Part shown: one piece after another, positions 12,835-25,785 of the stretch
Layout of the letters: each line of letters begins with the position of its first letter
How positions within the stretch are numbered: position 1 is the stretch's first letter
Origin: Congeria kusceri
Lineage: Eukaryota; Mollusca; Bivalvia; Myida; Dreissenidae
Reading direction: 5' to 3'
Length of the DNA: 64,000 nucleotides
Assembly: GCA_027627225.1 (NCBI GenBank)
Contig: CM051034.1
Location: 16,414,980 to 16,478,979, forward strand
Notes under the pieces: generated by a model
Database searches by the model: none
The model's input: only the letters and a program-made list of their open reading frames with translations
Told to the model about the DNA's origin: nothing
Translations under genes and position numbers: made by a program

Positions 12835-14365
12835 GTAAGATCATAAACACAAAGGGTTTTGTGTATAATACATTTTATTTTTAAAATCCAGTTTAAATGA
12901 TGTGTTGCAATATCTATTCAAATGTATATATGTAAGAAATAAGAAAAAAACCTGTTTTTTGCTCTACTTTGTCTTAGTGGTTCCTAGCTTTAGAACTTTT
13001 GGCCCATGTATTAATGCACAAAATGGCAGCCTCCATATACTTACAACCCGCATGAATCTAATATTTAAATTATATATATATATATATATATATTAAGTAT
13101 ATGATATACTGATTTCAGTTTCTTTCGAAAACATAGAAATAAAGCGTCCAATTTTGCTTAAAGCACCTTTTGTAAATAATATAACCAATTAGGAAATTAG
13201 AAAACATCGTACATGATAATGTGCTTATAACGGATAACATTAAGCTAATAAACAAATAATTAAAAATATCATATATTAATATGTGAATATATGTATTCCA
13301 TTCGCAACAGCCATGACCAATGGATCGGCATTGCTAAACACCTGCCTTGATAAAATAATTATATATACAATATGCTATTTGCTTTGGCAACACACGATTT
13401 AAGCCGTATCATGTGCTATTGATAACATATCTCCTATATCTAAATCACCTTCGTATTTTATCATCCTGTTTCCAAAGTTTTTATATATTCTCTAATTGTT
13501 CACTGTCAGTTCATATAGTACACTTCAGTATGCGCTTCGATATAAGGCTATCAACTTTCAGAGCATTTCAAACATATAGAGGTAAATAGTAAGTTCTCTG
13601 GAAAAAAACAGTCAGATAAAAGTGTATTAGTACTCCCTATATTTAATTGTTATGAGTATTGACCTCTTAAAAATGAAATGCACGGCTATAAAAATAAGGT
13701 CCGTTTTAAAGTTTAGAGATATAGAAATATTGAAATTACAATATAAATACCCATTTATTTACCAGGATTTTTGGAGAAACTTATTTTCAGATTAAATATG
13801 CATTGTTATTTATGTGGCGTTAAATTGAACAGATCTTCCGTTTTCAAAACAATTCCATCATGGAACATGTTTAGTAACATCACGAAATCACTCAATTCAT
13901 TAGAAATCTATTGTAACTATCAAGTAATAGGTTTACTGTTAAAACAAATGATCATATGTCGTAAATCTCAATTAAAACGCCAGACGTTGTTGTTGCAAGC
14001 TACCCACGGTGGAGATTTATTTATGATGGATCAATTGCTGCCAACATTTTGCAGAACACCATTTTTTATTTTGGCATGCACCTTTCATCCGATGAAAACT
14101 ACTCTTTATGATGACATTCCCGTATTCCATCCCCTAACAACGTGATATTTGTTTAAAGCTCTTAAGAAAATTGCGAAACGATCACTGCAAGAGATTACCG
14201 GTATTATGCAGTTTTTCAAAAGTCACAACCGATAAACAAATAATGATTTCCTAAAAGCAAATACATTTATTAAAATGTATGGAGATCTTGTGGAATTAGA
14301 TGTGACAGAACGATGTATTGATTACACGGCGATAGCGTTGCATAAACACACAGGCACACACTTGA
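12835..14365. other. AT-rich DNA with TA microsatellite; no gene recognised
   Basis: A (TA)n run lies at about 13,069-13,092. The open frame at 13,771-14,145 (124 codons, TTG start) has no recognisable domain. About 14,225-14,275 ('gataaacaaataatgatttcc', 'aaaagcaaatacattta') matches the repeat at 27.8-28.05 kb. Confidence 0.4.
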
Positions 14366-14500
14366 CAATATTGACGCAACAACCATCAGCAAGTATATCA
14401 CTGTGGTGGCAACCACCGCAATGGTCACAATATTGAACGTGTAACAATATTGACGCAACAACCATCAGCAAGTATTTCACTATGGTGGCCACAAAAGAAT
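14366..14500. repeat. 79-bp tandem duplication
   Basis: 'caatattgacgcaacaacc' with about 30 further bases occurs at 14,366 and again at 14,445 with few changes. The two ORFs on the minus strand (14,270-14,461 and 14,322-14,588) owe their similarity to this duplication. Confidence 0.8.
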
Positions 14501-14903
14501 ATTGAACTTTAAAGTCACCAACAATCCCTTCACTGGCAACCATTTTGATAAAATTTGTTAACAGTAAACGATAATATTGCCACAGCATTTCGCCAAATTG
14601 ATGCCATAAACGCCAGTGTTTGAATTAATGTGTTCGTGCTTTGCATGAACATTTACTAGTTACATGTAGATGAATGCCTCGTTTTTTTAATGTGTTACCA
14701 ACTAAGCGGATGTTTATATGAACATACTTACCTTCTTAGTTATTTTCTGACGATGTTGAGCACCACTGTATTCACCAAATCTCCCCGGTTTTAATGAAAG
14801 GATGCCTTGTTTTTAGTAAGGCTTAGTTGTTTTTTTTAATTTCCTCGACGGCCTGCTATGCACATGTATGATTTCCGAAATTATCCTAGTACAGTTTTGA
14901 TAA

Positions 14904-15023
14904 CTACAACACATGTGTTCTGCACTCTTACACGAGTGGATCACACTCAACATTTCAGGAAATCTACAACACATGCGTTCTGCACTTTTACACGAGTGGA
15001 TCACACTTAACATTTCAGGAAAT
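14904..15023. repeat. 60-bp tandem duplication
   Basis: Two head-to-tail 60-bp units begin at 14,904 and 14,964 and contain 'tacacgagtggatcacac'. They differ at a few bases. The minus-strand ORF at 14,813-15,055 translates the repeat. Confidence 0.85.
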
Positions 15024-15126
15024 TGCGCAAGTGAATGTGCTAACCAAGTGATCAAAGCATTTCACTGATTAATTATCGACAACTAACACTAATCTCTGTT
15101 TTAAGAATTTAATGACACTAGCATTT

Positions 15127-16731
15127 GCTAGCATGCTCATGAGATCCGATGTGGTTGTAATACTATTACATTATGTATGCGATTTGGATTGTATCCATTT
15201 GCTAGCATGCTCCTGAGATCCGATGTGTTTGTAATACCATTACATTATGTATGCGATTTTTGGATTGTATTCATTAGCTAGCATGCTCATGAGATCCGAT
15301 ATGTAATACCATTACGTTATGTATGCGATTTGGATTGTATCCATTAGCTAGCATGCTCCTGAGATCCGATGTGTAATACCATTACATTATGTATGCGATT
15401 TTTGGATTGTATTCATTAGCTAGCATGCTCCTGAGATCCGATGTGTAATACCATTACATTATGTGTGCGATTTGGATTGTATCCATTTGCTAGCATGCTC
15501 ATGAGATCCGATGTGTTTGTAATACCATTTCATTATGTATGCGATTTGGATTGTATTCATTAGCTAGCATGCTCATGAGATCCGATATGTAATACCATTA
15601 CATTATGTATGCGATTTGGATAGTATTCATTAGCTAGCATGCTCATGAGATCCAATATGTAATACCATTACATTATGTATGCGATTTGGATTGTATCCAT
15701 TTGCTAGCATGCTCATGAGATCCAATATGTAATACCATTATGTATGTAATTCCATTATGCATGTAATACCATTACATTATGTATGCGATTTGGATTGTAT
15801 CCATTAGCTAGCATGCTCATGAGATCCGATATGTAATACCATTACATTATGTATGCGATTTGGATAGTATTCATTAGCTAGCATGCTCCTGAAATCCGAT
15901 ATGTAATACCATTATGTATGTAATTCCATTATGTACGTAATACCATTACATTATGTATGCGATTTGGATTGTATCCATTAGCTAGCATGCTCCTGAGATC
16001 CGATGTGTTTGTAATACCATTACACTATGTATGCGATTTGGATTGTATTCATGTGCTAGCTTGCTCTTGAGATCCGATATGTAATACCATTACATTATGT
16101 GTGCGATTTGGATAGTATTCATTAGCTAGCATGCTCTTGAGATCCGATATGTAATACCATTATGTATGTAATTCCATTATGTATGTAATACCATTACACT
16201 ATGTATGCGATTTGGATTGTATCCATTAGCTAGCATGCTCATGAGATCCGATGTGTTTGTAATACTATTACAATATGTATGCGATTTGGATTGTATTCAT
16301 TTGCTAGCATGCTCATGAGATCCGATATGTAATACCATTACATTATGTATGCGATTTGGATAGTATTCATTAGCTAGCATGCTCCTGAGATCCGATATGT
16401 AATACCATTATGTATGTAATTCCATTATGTATGTAATACCATTACATTATGTATGCGATTTGGATTGTATTAATTAGCTAGCTTGCTCTTGAGATCCGAT
16501 ATGTAATACCATTACATTATGTATGCGATTTGGATTGTATTCATTAGCTAGCTTGCTCTTGAGATCCGATATGTAATACCATTACATTATGTGTGCGATT
16601 TGGATTGTATTCATTAGCTAGCTTGCTCTTGAGATCCGATATGTAATACCATTACATTATGTATGCGATTTGGATTGTATTCATTAGCTAGCATGCTAGT
16701 GAGATCCGATATGTAATACCATTACATGTTT
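15127..16731. repeat. 70-bp satellite, 21 units, with 248-bp higher-order repeat
   Basis: Each unit starts 'gctagcatgctcatgagatc' (start points 15,127, 15,201, 15,277 ... 16,687) and holds 'taccattacattatgtatgc' and 'gatttggattgtat'. Unit lengths are 70, 72, 74 or 76 bp; 104-bp variants carry a local duplication of 'gtaattccattatgtat'. From 15,981 the order 74-70-104 repeats twice (15,981-16,228 and 16,229-16,476), a 248-bp higher-order unit. 'gctagc' and 'gcatgc' are palindromic. The last four units are almost identical, which points to ongoing homogenisation. Confidence 0.95.
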
Positions 16732-17212
16732 GTTTTGAAATTAAATTAGTTAAGAATGGCTTTTGATTCGGAAGTAATAATATAACAGTACTTGCTGTAG
16801 ATACCTTACAAAAGATTTAAAAAGCAAATTGCTGTATAAACAGACAATCGTTATAATAAAATATTATACCTTCATAAATATATTTCTTCTTCGCGTAGAT
16901 AAAAGTCAACGGTCCGTTAAGAAGGTTAATTTAAAATTGCCATTGCAACGGGTTGACGAAAGAGTGCAGTGCCCGGGGCCAGCGGGCACTATTTCGTGTG
17001 GGTGCCCGCTCAGCTTTTGTTGTGTGTAACTACAGTACTGAGTAATAAATTTCACTACATTAACATATTTTGGAAGCTGTCGTACATGTCTTTGGAAAAA
17101 AGTGTTGTATAGTTCAGCACAGAATAAAGAAATGTTGAGTGCATTGTGTTAGCTTATGATATATTATCATTTTATCCTAAAACTGCTATACTAAACATGT
17201 GCGATATAGGCC
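16732..17212. other. Unassigned; small GC-rich hairpin
   Basis: At about 16,978-17,011 'agcgggca' and 'tgcccgct' can pair around a 14-nt loop in otherwise AT-rich DNA. The 66-codon frame at 16,829-17,029 overlapping it is not recognised. Nothing else was seen. Confidence 0.3.
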
Positions 17213-17438
17213 AAAACAATTAATTGTGTGTTTCGGGGAACGGTCTGAAAAAAGTTAGATGGGGTCGGGATTGATTTTTTTTAACAATTTTTTAAAGACA
17301 CATTTCGGTCAAAAACATTGCAAAAATATAGAATCTGACGAATACAGATTTCATGGAAAACAATCGTCGCTTAAAACTTCAGGGTTGCGGGGGTTTCGTT
17401 AGGTAGGGTCGGGTTGCCCGAAACACATAATTGTTTTT
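17213..17438. mobile_element. MITE, ~226 bp
   Basis: The left end 'aaaacaattaattgtgtgtt' + 'tcggg' and the inverted right end 'aaaaacaattatgtgtttcg' + 'gg' form imperfect TIRs of about 22-25 bp. The interior is 'gggtcggga...gggtcgggtt'. No coding capacity and no clear TSD. Confidence 0.65.
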
Positions 17439-17440
17439 CT

Positions 17441-17580
17441 TTTGGATTAACATAAGAAATAGCACAGACCACTTCGGACCTCCTCGCATTCGGCTTCAGT
17501 CCGTTCAACGTATTTGGGCAGACTGGTCTGTCACTTTAATGCCAGGAGGCCTCAGTGGTCTGTACTATTTCTTAATCAAA
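17441..17580. mobile_element. Hairpin MITE, ~140 bp
   Basis: 'agaaatagcacagaccact' (from about 17,454) is mirrored by 'agtggtctgtactatttct' (about 17,553-17,572). The pairing continues outward (gattaa/ttaatc) and inward (tcct/agga). The arms are about 30 bp with two or three mismatches. It directly abuts the preceding MITE. Confidence 0.7.
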
Positions 17581-18355
17581 ACTTTTTACTTAACCACTAT
17601 GTTATAATGCTATGCACTGCTTCTTGTAAGTTTCTTAAACAATATATGTATGTCAGTTATTAAAGTACAGTATTTCATTCACATCGGGTAAGAAAAATAC
17701 ATACACGCCCATTAAATAGAGCAAAGATATGAAACTGATGAACAAGTGACACTAATAACACCTGATTCAATTATTGGTATGTTTGCAAAACCTGTATAAA
17801 TTATGTGTTTAGTGAAAGACCTACGTAACGTTACATTGCTAATTGGGTCATTAGTCATTAACTAGTATTGTAGGTGAATATAGTGTATACGTTAAGAGTT
17901 CACTCTGGTAAGAAATAGCTAAGTAATATATGGTAGATGAATTAAGTGATGTATTAGTTTGAAATTTGAGAAGGCATAGGCAGTTTAAGAAACAGAAATG
18001 ATGGTGATCGATATATTTCGAAATCATATATTATAAAATAAATTATTTTCTACTAATACAATAATTATGAAAGGCACGATTAATCTTGAGTGTATTTGCA
18101 ACACCTAGCACATAGGTACTTATATCTTGCACGTAAGTCAACTGAACTGTGTTGGTACATTTAAGGCGACAATTTGCCTAAATTAATACAGAATACAACG
18201 CGACAAACAAGAAAATGACGAACACAAAAGTGATGCATTTAAAAATGATTATTTCCAAAACGGACAAAGCTAAGCTTTGTGGTCTTAAATAGCTTGTTGA
18301 AAGGCGCGCCGAAACTCACTCTTTGCTTAAAGTCAATTTATATAAACACAAATGT
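17581..18355. other. No recognisable feature
   Basis: AT-rich sequence with no ORF above 60 codons, no repeats of note and no RNA gene seen. Confidence 0.5.
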
Positions 18356-18567
18356 AACATTACGGCATTGCCAAACCGCGAAATGTGTTTCTTGAGCAGC
18401 GCTTGGCGGATTGTATGTAATACTTATGATTTGGCTACTAATTGCTCAGAAATTGCTTTTCACATGTTGGCTTCGGGTGAATAACAAAACCCAAATCTAA
18501 TTATTCAGAAACGGAGAACTGGCAAATTGATAATGCCTTCGTGGTAAGCATCATGCTAGTCTTACAA

Positions 18568-18622
18568 ACATTCCATGACAGTTACATTTAACGGTTTGTT
18601 AAATGTAACTGTCATGGAATGT
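18568..18622. repeat. Perfect 25-bp inverted repeat, 5-nt loop
   Basis: The arms 18,568-18,592 and 18,598-18,622 are exactly complementary (core 'catgacagttacattt') and separated by 'ggttt'. The related site in copy Y (about 28,760-28,800) has only the left arm, so the palindrome formed here by a local inverted duplication. A transcribed hairpin is possible, but nothing else supports a microRNA. Confidence 0.9.
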
Positions 18623-19142
18623 ATGTTGTTAGATATCGCTTGATGATCAGAAACACAGTGTTCGGAAACACGTGGTGCCTAGATACACGAATTCGTACAA
18701 GATCTGTATGTATATCTTATTCTAGAATATACAAAATGGCATGTTTTCTGTCGGCGTTATTGACACAACATCAATAAATAAAATGTTTGTAGAATAGAAG
18801 AGCAGAAAATATGACGCATACATTATATGTTGTTGTATGACTACATTGACTGTACTGGACATACACTTTTTACAGACACAAAGTATGTTGAAGCAAAAAC
18901 AATTTGTGTTTGTATCATTGACATTATGTAGCATAATTAAATTCCACATGTTTGTCCGAACGGTTAAATAATATGTATTTCAATATGTTGAATGTTATTA
19001 AAACTGTCGTTCAAAACAGCAGTTTCACCTCAATGATGAGGCAACCATGCAATAGGCATAAAACTCCAGTATCACTAACTTCAGTGAAACAACTATTAAA
19101 ACAAATCAGCTACCTATGTAACACATCGTAGCAGACATATAG

Positions 19143-19535
19143 GAAACATTACAATAAAGTGCATACAACAAACATTACTGTGAACAGAACATACAGCAAA
19201 GATTACACTGAAAAGAAGTACATACAGCAAACATTACACTGAAAAGAAGTACATTCAACAAGCACTGCACTGAAAAGAAATACATACAGCAAACACTACA
19301 CTGGAAAGAACTAGATTTGACAAACACTACACTGAAAAGAACTACATTCAACAAAAACTACACTGAAAAGAACTACATTGAACAAACATTGCACTGAAAA
19401 GAAGTACATTCAACAAACATTGCACTGAAAAGAAGTACATTCAACAAACACTACACTGAAAAGAAGTACATACAGCAAACACTGCACTAAAAGCATACAA
19501 AAACACTACACTGAAGTACATACAGTAAACACTAA
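19143..19535. repeat. 31-bp minisatellite, ~12 units
   Basis: 'cactgaaaagaagtacat' recurs with an exact 31-bp step (for example at 19,208, 19,239, 19,270, 19,301, 19,332, 19,363, 19,394, 19,425, 19,456 and 19,487), then decays. The single match in copy Y ('cagacactacactgaagta', about 28,903) is the likely ancestral unit, so the array expanded after the duplication. Confidence 0.9.
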
Positions 19536-21011
19536 ACACATACTGATTTAATCTGATGTTACTGTATTGTAGAGGTCAATGACACATTTATGGTTGGAAC
19601 TGTCGTATAGACACACACTCTTGGATCAGAATGAAAAAACAATGGAAGCAACGTATCTGGTCATATCGGAAATGACTTTACTAATTTCCAAGTCGAAATG
19701 CTGAGTTGTTTTCTCTAAAGATAGCCCTTGTGATTTGTAACAGCGATAATTTGATTTAGGTCTCGGTCCAACGCCCAATGGAATCAAGATGTATTGATTA
19801 TTTTTAATAAATCACAACTATTCTGGTGCCAACCATTGGCGCATTAAGAGGGGGGGGGATGGCGGAAGAGACCTACGCCCCCTCCTCTAAAATCGTCCAA
19901 CTTTCGGTTTTTAAAACTACTCCAAATATATTAAAACATGTGTATTTTGTTGCCATTGATATTTTCTTCAACTAATTTATTGTCATAACCAAAACAATTC
20001 TTCAGTATTTTCGTTAGTGTTGCTTTCTGTATATATTGCACCTTTCCGATATCTAATCTAACTTTTAAGAAGGATCAAAAGTTGGTAGCTTTTTTGAGAG
20101 ATGTATAATACAGGTATTTCCGTCCCTTCTAACTCATAATCCTGTACCCGCGCCTGCCAACTGAAGCGTTAGCATAGTATGCTTCATGCTTCACGCTGCT
20201 GTATTCATAGACGCGCAGCTTGCGAGCGTTGGTAGTCTAGTGATTGGGTAGGCTATGTTGCAAATTACACAACAATTTGTAACGACAATACTAGCGGAAT
20301 TTATGGGAATATATAAAACGGTGAATCTGGATAAAAATGCTACAATTTTTGTCGCTCCCTTCGCTCGCTCACTTTTTAAAAAGATACACATCAACTTCAG
20401 TAAAACATACCCGGCCTAGCCCGCCCCCTAAGATTTCTTACGTACACCGTAGGACCGGCGCCAAAGTTCATCGAAAACGATAAATATATATATATAAATA
20501 AATAAATAAATACATATAAATAAATAAACATTCTTCAGGCTTCAATTCCTGGCGATTTCATATTTTTTCCTGCACCATATGTCAGCGAAATTGAAACTAC
20601 GTCGCAATCATACGTGTATCTTTCACAATATTTCGTGTAAAAATACGTTCGTCTGTCTGTCCATTAGTTCAGTTCGATGAAAGAAACACAGTGCATATCA
20701 CATTTCAAGACAATTGATGAGCATGACTATGAACGTGTGATTTATTAAATGACAATCACTTCGAAAAGAGACCATTATGAATAATGCAAATATTCTCGAT
20801 GCGCGTTTGTTTGAATGTAATCATGTTAATACATGTTCAAAGATGTTTCTGATATATATTACATAATGTCAAATACGTATTAAGTGGACAGGCACATCAA
20901 ACAAGGGCAATTTACTGCCAAAACAGGTGCATGACGTACAGATTAACCAACATGTCTTTCGAACATAATACGATGAAGTATGCATTTATTCAGTGAAACA
21001 AAGTGCATTCA

Positions 21012-21015
<4 letters not shown>

Positions 21016-21053
<38 letters not shown>
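21016..21053. repeat. (GAT)n microsatellite
   Basis: About 12 uninterrupted GAT triplets. A short AT-rich simple repeat, (AAATA/TAAA)n, also lies at about 20,480-20,530. Confidence 0.95.
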
Positions 21054-21741
21054 GTTTTGTCATATATCTTTGATACGGATCTGTAGTTGATCACTGCAGG
21101 CCCACAGACAACATAAAGGTTATAACTGCACGATCAAATGTTACGCCTCCCATAACCCAAAAACCTTGAGCCGCCCCTGGATCTGTTTGATCTACTTGTT
21201 TGAAATTGTTTGAGACGATACTCGTGATTGCATCATGTATACCTGTACATCCTATATAAGATCGATAAATTTGATAGTACTTTAACTGGTTCTGAAAATT
21301 CCAATGCCAAATACAAAAAATGTGAAATGCACAACTTAGTCAATATAATATACCAATGATCGATGTCGTGTTTGAAGTATGAAATTGAATTAATCTAGCA
21401 CAAACCATATGACATTACTTAAGTTTAATTTGGATTCTTATCGCATCAGTTGTATGAGCAACGAGACACGTGATAATTATTAAGAAATTACAGACAAATG
21501 AAAGTGCTACAAAATAAGAAGAAATTACCACCTCCAAAGCCCCCCAAAACTGGCATGTCTGGTAGTCGAAGATGAAAGCAGTACACTAAACAACCTCACT
21601 GGAAAGGTTAAAATGTTCAATATTTTAAGTACTTTAGTACGTAAAGCTTTCAAACCGGTTTCCAATTTCATGATCGTTATCGAGTCACATCAATTAGGAA
21701 GGCATATTTTATCATGCTTTGCCGCCAGTAGAATTTGCAGT

Positions 21742-21851
21742 CAACTTTGGTGAAAACGTGCGATTTGTTGATGTGGTAAACTTTGGTGAAAACGTACGAT
21801 TTGTTGATGTGGTCAACTTTGGTGGAAACGTACGATTTGTTGATGTGGTCA
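21742..21851 (+). repeat. 36-bp minisatellite, 3 units, open in one frame
   Basis: Three copies of a 36-bp unit (containing 'cgatttgttgatgtggt', from 21,745, 21,781 and 21,817) are nearly identical. Read from 21,743 on + they encode a 12-residue repeat, FGENVRFVDVVN, inside a stop-to-stop frame of about 63 codons with no ATG. The unit length is a multiple of three, but there is no other sign of coding. Confidence 0.7.
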
Positions 21852-22617
21852 ATAACCTACATGTATACTCGGGTAAACACTCGAGTTAAGTTGAATTTTT
21901 TTTCGGCAATTGTGTTGTATAAAACTTCTTTAGGCATCTTTTGTGGTTGCTAATGCTTTCTGAATCTCGAAAACGGTTTACATCGCTTCGACAAGAATGA
22001 AAATATAAACAGAACTCTATGTTGATAAATATGTTACATGGTGGAATATTTTTGTAATGAAATTGCGAAAATGATAAATCGTCGTACTGTCATGGATAAC
22101 ATAAGTTTGTTTATGTTTTAAACTTTCACAGAGAACACATTTATTTACTCTATACTCAATTCCGGGTTGGGTAACTTAAAAAGCATATAGAGATTATTGT
22201 AAGTTACTTTACATTTAAACAATTCAAGCATGTCATTCCTCTGAAACATTGTTAGCATTAACACGTATCTGTAGAAAGGTGTACAGAGTGTGCACATGCT
22301 GTATTGGGAGTCATAGTTTAATGAGTGTGTGCTATCTTGTCCAACAGATGTGAATATCGAATTTGTGTACCAGAAGACAAAATTTGTATGTCTCATATTG
22401 ATAAAATCCGGATCTTATCACATTCGCATATCCCTATGTACGGTAACTTAATCACTTTCTCAATAGAGGGAAATTACTGCAATCGAGATAATGTCGTAGA
22501 CCTATGTGAAGGAAATGCATCGCTAATATGAAATAAGCACAAACAATATTAATACATAAAAATTCAGATTGCGTTATTTTTTATTATTGTTATAATAATA
22601 ATAATGCTTATATAAAT

Positions 22618-22645
22618 GCTGTTACTACAACTGCTACTACTGCTG

Positions 22646-22734
<89 letters not shown>

Positions 22735-22735
22735 G

Positions 22736-22784
<49 letters not shown>

Positions 22785-22855
22785 AACTACTTATTATTAT
22801 TATTATTGTTGTAGTTGTTGTTGTCGTCGATTATGATGGTGATGATGATGATGTT
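22618..22855. repeat. Long (ACT)n microsatellite with compound ATT/GTT/GAT tail
   Basis: An almost pure CTA/ACT triplet tract at about 22,640-22,785 is followed by ATT, GTT and GAT runs. The 130-codon ORF at 22,616-23,008 is a polyleucine translation of this tract. Confidence 0.95.
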
Positions 22856-23599
22856 TTGTTGTTGATGCTGATGTTATTTTCCGTTTTATATTATCTACGT
22901 TTGTATTGCCTATGTATCTCTGGTCTTAATCAAATTACCCCCAGGAATCTCCTACTGTTGATGCATTTAGTGTTTCATAATATTTTACATGTTTACATAA
23001 TTGTTTAACCACCACTAGCATTCGGTAAAAATATCATAAGTATTAATAATATGATAAACTATACAATATAAGAAACTGCAGCCATTTTAGTAGTATATAC
23101 TGTTAATAACAACTACAAGTAAACGTTGACTATAACAAATGACCAATTGCCAATGACAGTCGACACACGCACATACCGATCTAATAGAGACATGCATGTT
23201 TGATGAACTCTTATATACCATGTTGAATCTGTTTTTTGATGACAACCAAAAACAACCGAAAAACAAACGTACACATTATAATAAGATTTTACCATTGATA
23301 ATGCAAAAATGTCATTTCGAGATTTCATGTTTCACATACCGATTATATAGATTAAGGATAATCAATATGTTTAGCCTCAATATACTTCGTTTATATTTAA
23401 AGCGGATCCATAATATTAATACAGATATACCATAAGCCAACAATGTATGTCCATGTATAGCCAGAGCGGGTATAACTCCAGTTCAAACTATCAACTGGGC
23501 GGTTGTGAATAAATGACACAAATCTTACAGCAAATGAAATGAATACTGATGCAAAATTGTCCAGTGTGTTTAGGTGGAACAAGACATGTCTTTTAAAAA

Positions 23600-25785
23600 G
23601 ACAATCGGCGTTGAAATTAATATTGAAATGTCATTTAAAAATTACCTAAACAGACGGCCAAGATGATATGGTTACGTGACTTCTCAGCTTCCAGACGTTT
23701 TGGTCCCCACCAATATTAGGAGACTAATTATTGGACCCCAGATTTTTCGGACACTATAAGAAAAACTTCTCGGACCCAAAAGTTAATTTGAGATAAATTT
23801 ATTAATTTAAAAAATAAATAAAATTATCATTAATATCTATGCCGTGAATAAACCAATCATACAGCTCCATGTTTCCACCAGTGATATTTGAATAACCAAA
23901 ATAAATTAGGTTATCATAATTGTTATCTGAATTTGTCAAGCCAATTTAACAAATTAACAATGTAAGAACATAATTTCGAGAATGAATTAAAATTATTATG
24001 TATCCGATGAGTATATTGTTATTTATAGTACCGGTAATATACCATTCATGTTAGTTATCTAATATAATAACGATTTGAAGTCAAATAAGCATTTATACTG
24101 TGTATCCCAATAAAAAGCAATAGTCAGGGAACATCAGCGATTTTTGAAATGATAAGACTTTATTTTTGATAACGCAAACATAAAAATTCATTAGACTATG
24201 ACAATTTTAAATTATATCAGTAGAAATATGATATATCAAGGGTTCCTGTGTATAATTAGTATTGCAAATTGTGTATTCGTGCTACGCGAATAACAATTCG
24301 ACGTATTCGGAATCTTCATTCATAACATTTTATCTATAGAAAATGTAGCATCTTTATACAGATTAAATAACATCTACTGGAGAAGTTGATAGAAAGATGC
24401 AATTATAAATAATTGTTAATAAATCGTAACCACAATTTCAATTCAAATTAACAGCAATTTATAAATATAATTTCCCAATTTATTGAAATTTTTAGGTTTA
24501 TGATACTCTGAACGCTATTATTGACGCATGTACGAGTATATTAACACAGCTATACAACTGTTGCTAGCTTCGCGCGCTATTTTTAGAATGACACTACTGT
24601 TTCTGGAATGTGATGAGCTCACTAGAATCAATGGGCTACATGGAACGGCAACTCTGTGAATGAGATTTATGAATGGCAACATTCCACAATTGCTATTTAT
24701 AGAGCGTACTGCTTATATAAATGTAGGCTAAACAAAATAGTTATTTCGTTACGTGAATGAATATAGCATTCTGTTTATGGCATACAATGAGAAAATATGT
24801 CGAGGATATGTTTATAACTTCATTTTAACCGCTTATGTAAACAATTATGTAAATTTGTAATCCCCAAAAGTATGCAACAGTTATTGGTATCCGTTAAACC
24901 ATTGTTTGAGGTTTGCATTCCCTAAAATTAGAACATTTGCCCAATTCTATTGGCATTCAATTTTCCCGCTAAATAATTATCGCAAGAAATGTAGGTCAAA
25001 AGTGATCTTAGACAGCTACGCCGAATAAAAATATACTTCACTCAGTAACAGAGTAGGTCAAAACTCTTTATCATGTCTATTGGAACGTTTATGTAAATAA
25101 TAACAATTAAATCATACAATTGATGATGAAACCGAATCTGGTATTATATAATGTGTGCTTGAATCAAGTGATTGATTACAATACAATTAGTAAAACATAG
25201 TGAAAATAAAATCATTTGATCAAAGGAAATGTGAGCTTGTATGTAAATCTATATTCAGGTCTATTCGTGTAACAAATGACCACTTGTAACAATCGGCATT
25301 TATTTTACAATACATTTGGGTCATTACGGAAAATTTATTTCGTTATCATGTCATGATGTAGAACTGTCAGTGAATCAACAAGCGCCGTTTATGTAGTAGA
25401 AATCCTGCAAATTAAACTAATTTGTGCATAGGAACCAATAGGAACCAAAAGATAAAATACACTTTGCACAATACTAGAATGCAATTAACTGCTGTCGACG
25501 ATCCTTCAGTAACAACATGTCTTAGAGAGTCTTGAATCCAAATACAGGTGAAGTTGAGACGCATAAAGACACTAATGTATACATTAGGAGAAAGATAATT
25601 TTAAGCCATCGTATGCCAGACCCAAAGTGGTTATTTGGCTAGAAAACTTGACGGTTTTATACAATCACTGGAGGTAGAGAAAATGCCAAAATAAGCTGCC
25701 AATGATATTTACCATGCCAGAACCGCTCATGTGGGTGATGGATTGGACATGTCAACCTCAGATCAGAGTGTGGCTCATGAAGCCT
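23600..25785. other. AT-rich DNA with no recognised feature
   Basis: No ORF above background, no tandem repeat and no clear TIR pair were seen. About 23,690-23,785 has a short run of 'cggaccc', 'ttggtcccc' and 'ttggacccc' variants that may be a degraded repeat. Confidence 0.5.

Larger units (their letters stand above)
18360..23560. repeat. Diverged dispersed block, copy X (partner 28.5-30.6 kb)
   Basis: Collinear anchors join this block to copy Y: 'attattcagaaac' + 'gaactggcaa' (18,500 / 28,684); 'tcggwccaacgccc' and 'ctattctggtgcca' (19,760-19,830 / 29,088-29,135); 'gaagcgttagca' to 'gacgcgc' (20,163-20,217 / 29,148-29,205); 'gagggaaattaytgcaatcg' (22,467 / 30,280); 'cggatcca' to 'ttcaaactat' (23,403-23,492 / 30,450-30,545). 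This copy is longer because it gained microsatellites and tandem repeats. No gene is recognised; the small ORFs are not conserved between copies. Confidence 0.65.

Noticed and set aside
15127..16731. Centromere
   Set aside because: The array is only 1.6 kb and nothing else supports centromere function.
18568..18622. MicroRNA gene
   Set aside because: Arms are perfectly complementary and the second arm is a fresh local copy; no conservation or flanking stem typical of a pri-miRNA is visible.
21743..21900. Coding gene with 12-residue repeats
   Set aside because: No ATG, very short, and three recent 36-bp copies suffice to explain the open frame.
22616..23008. 130-codon ORF rich in leucine
   Set aside because: Translation of an ACT microsatellite; the rest has no protein features.
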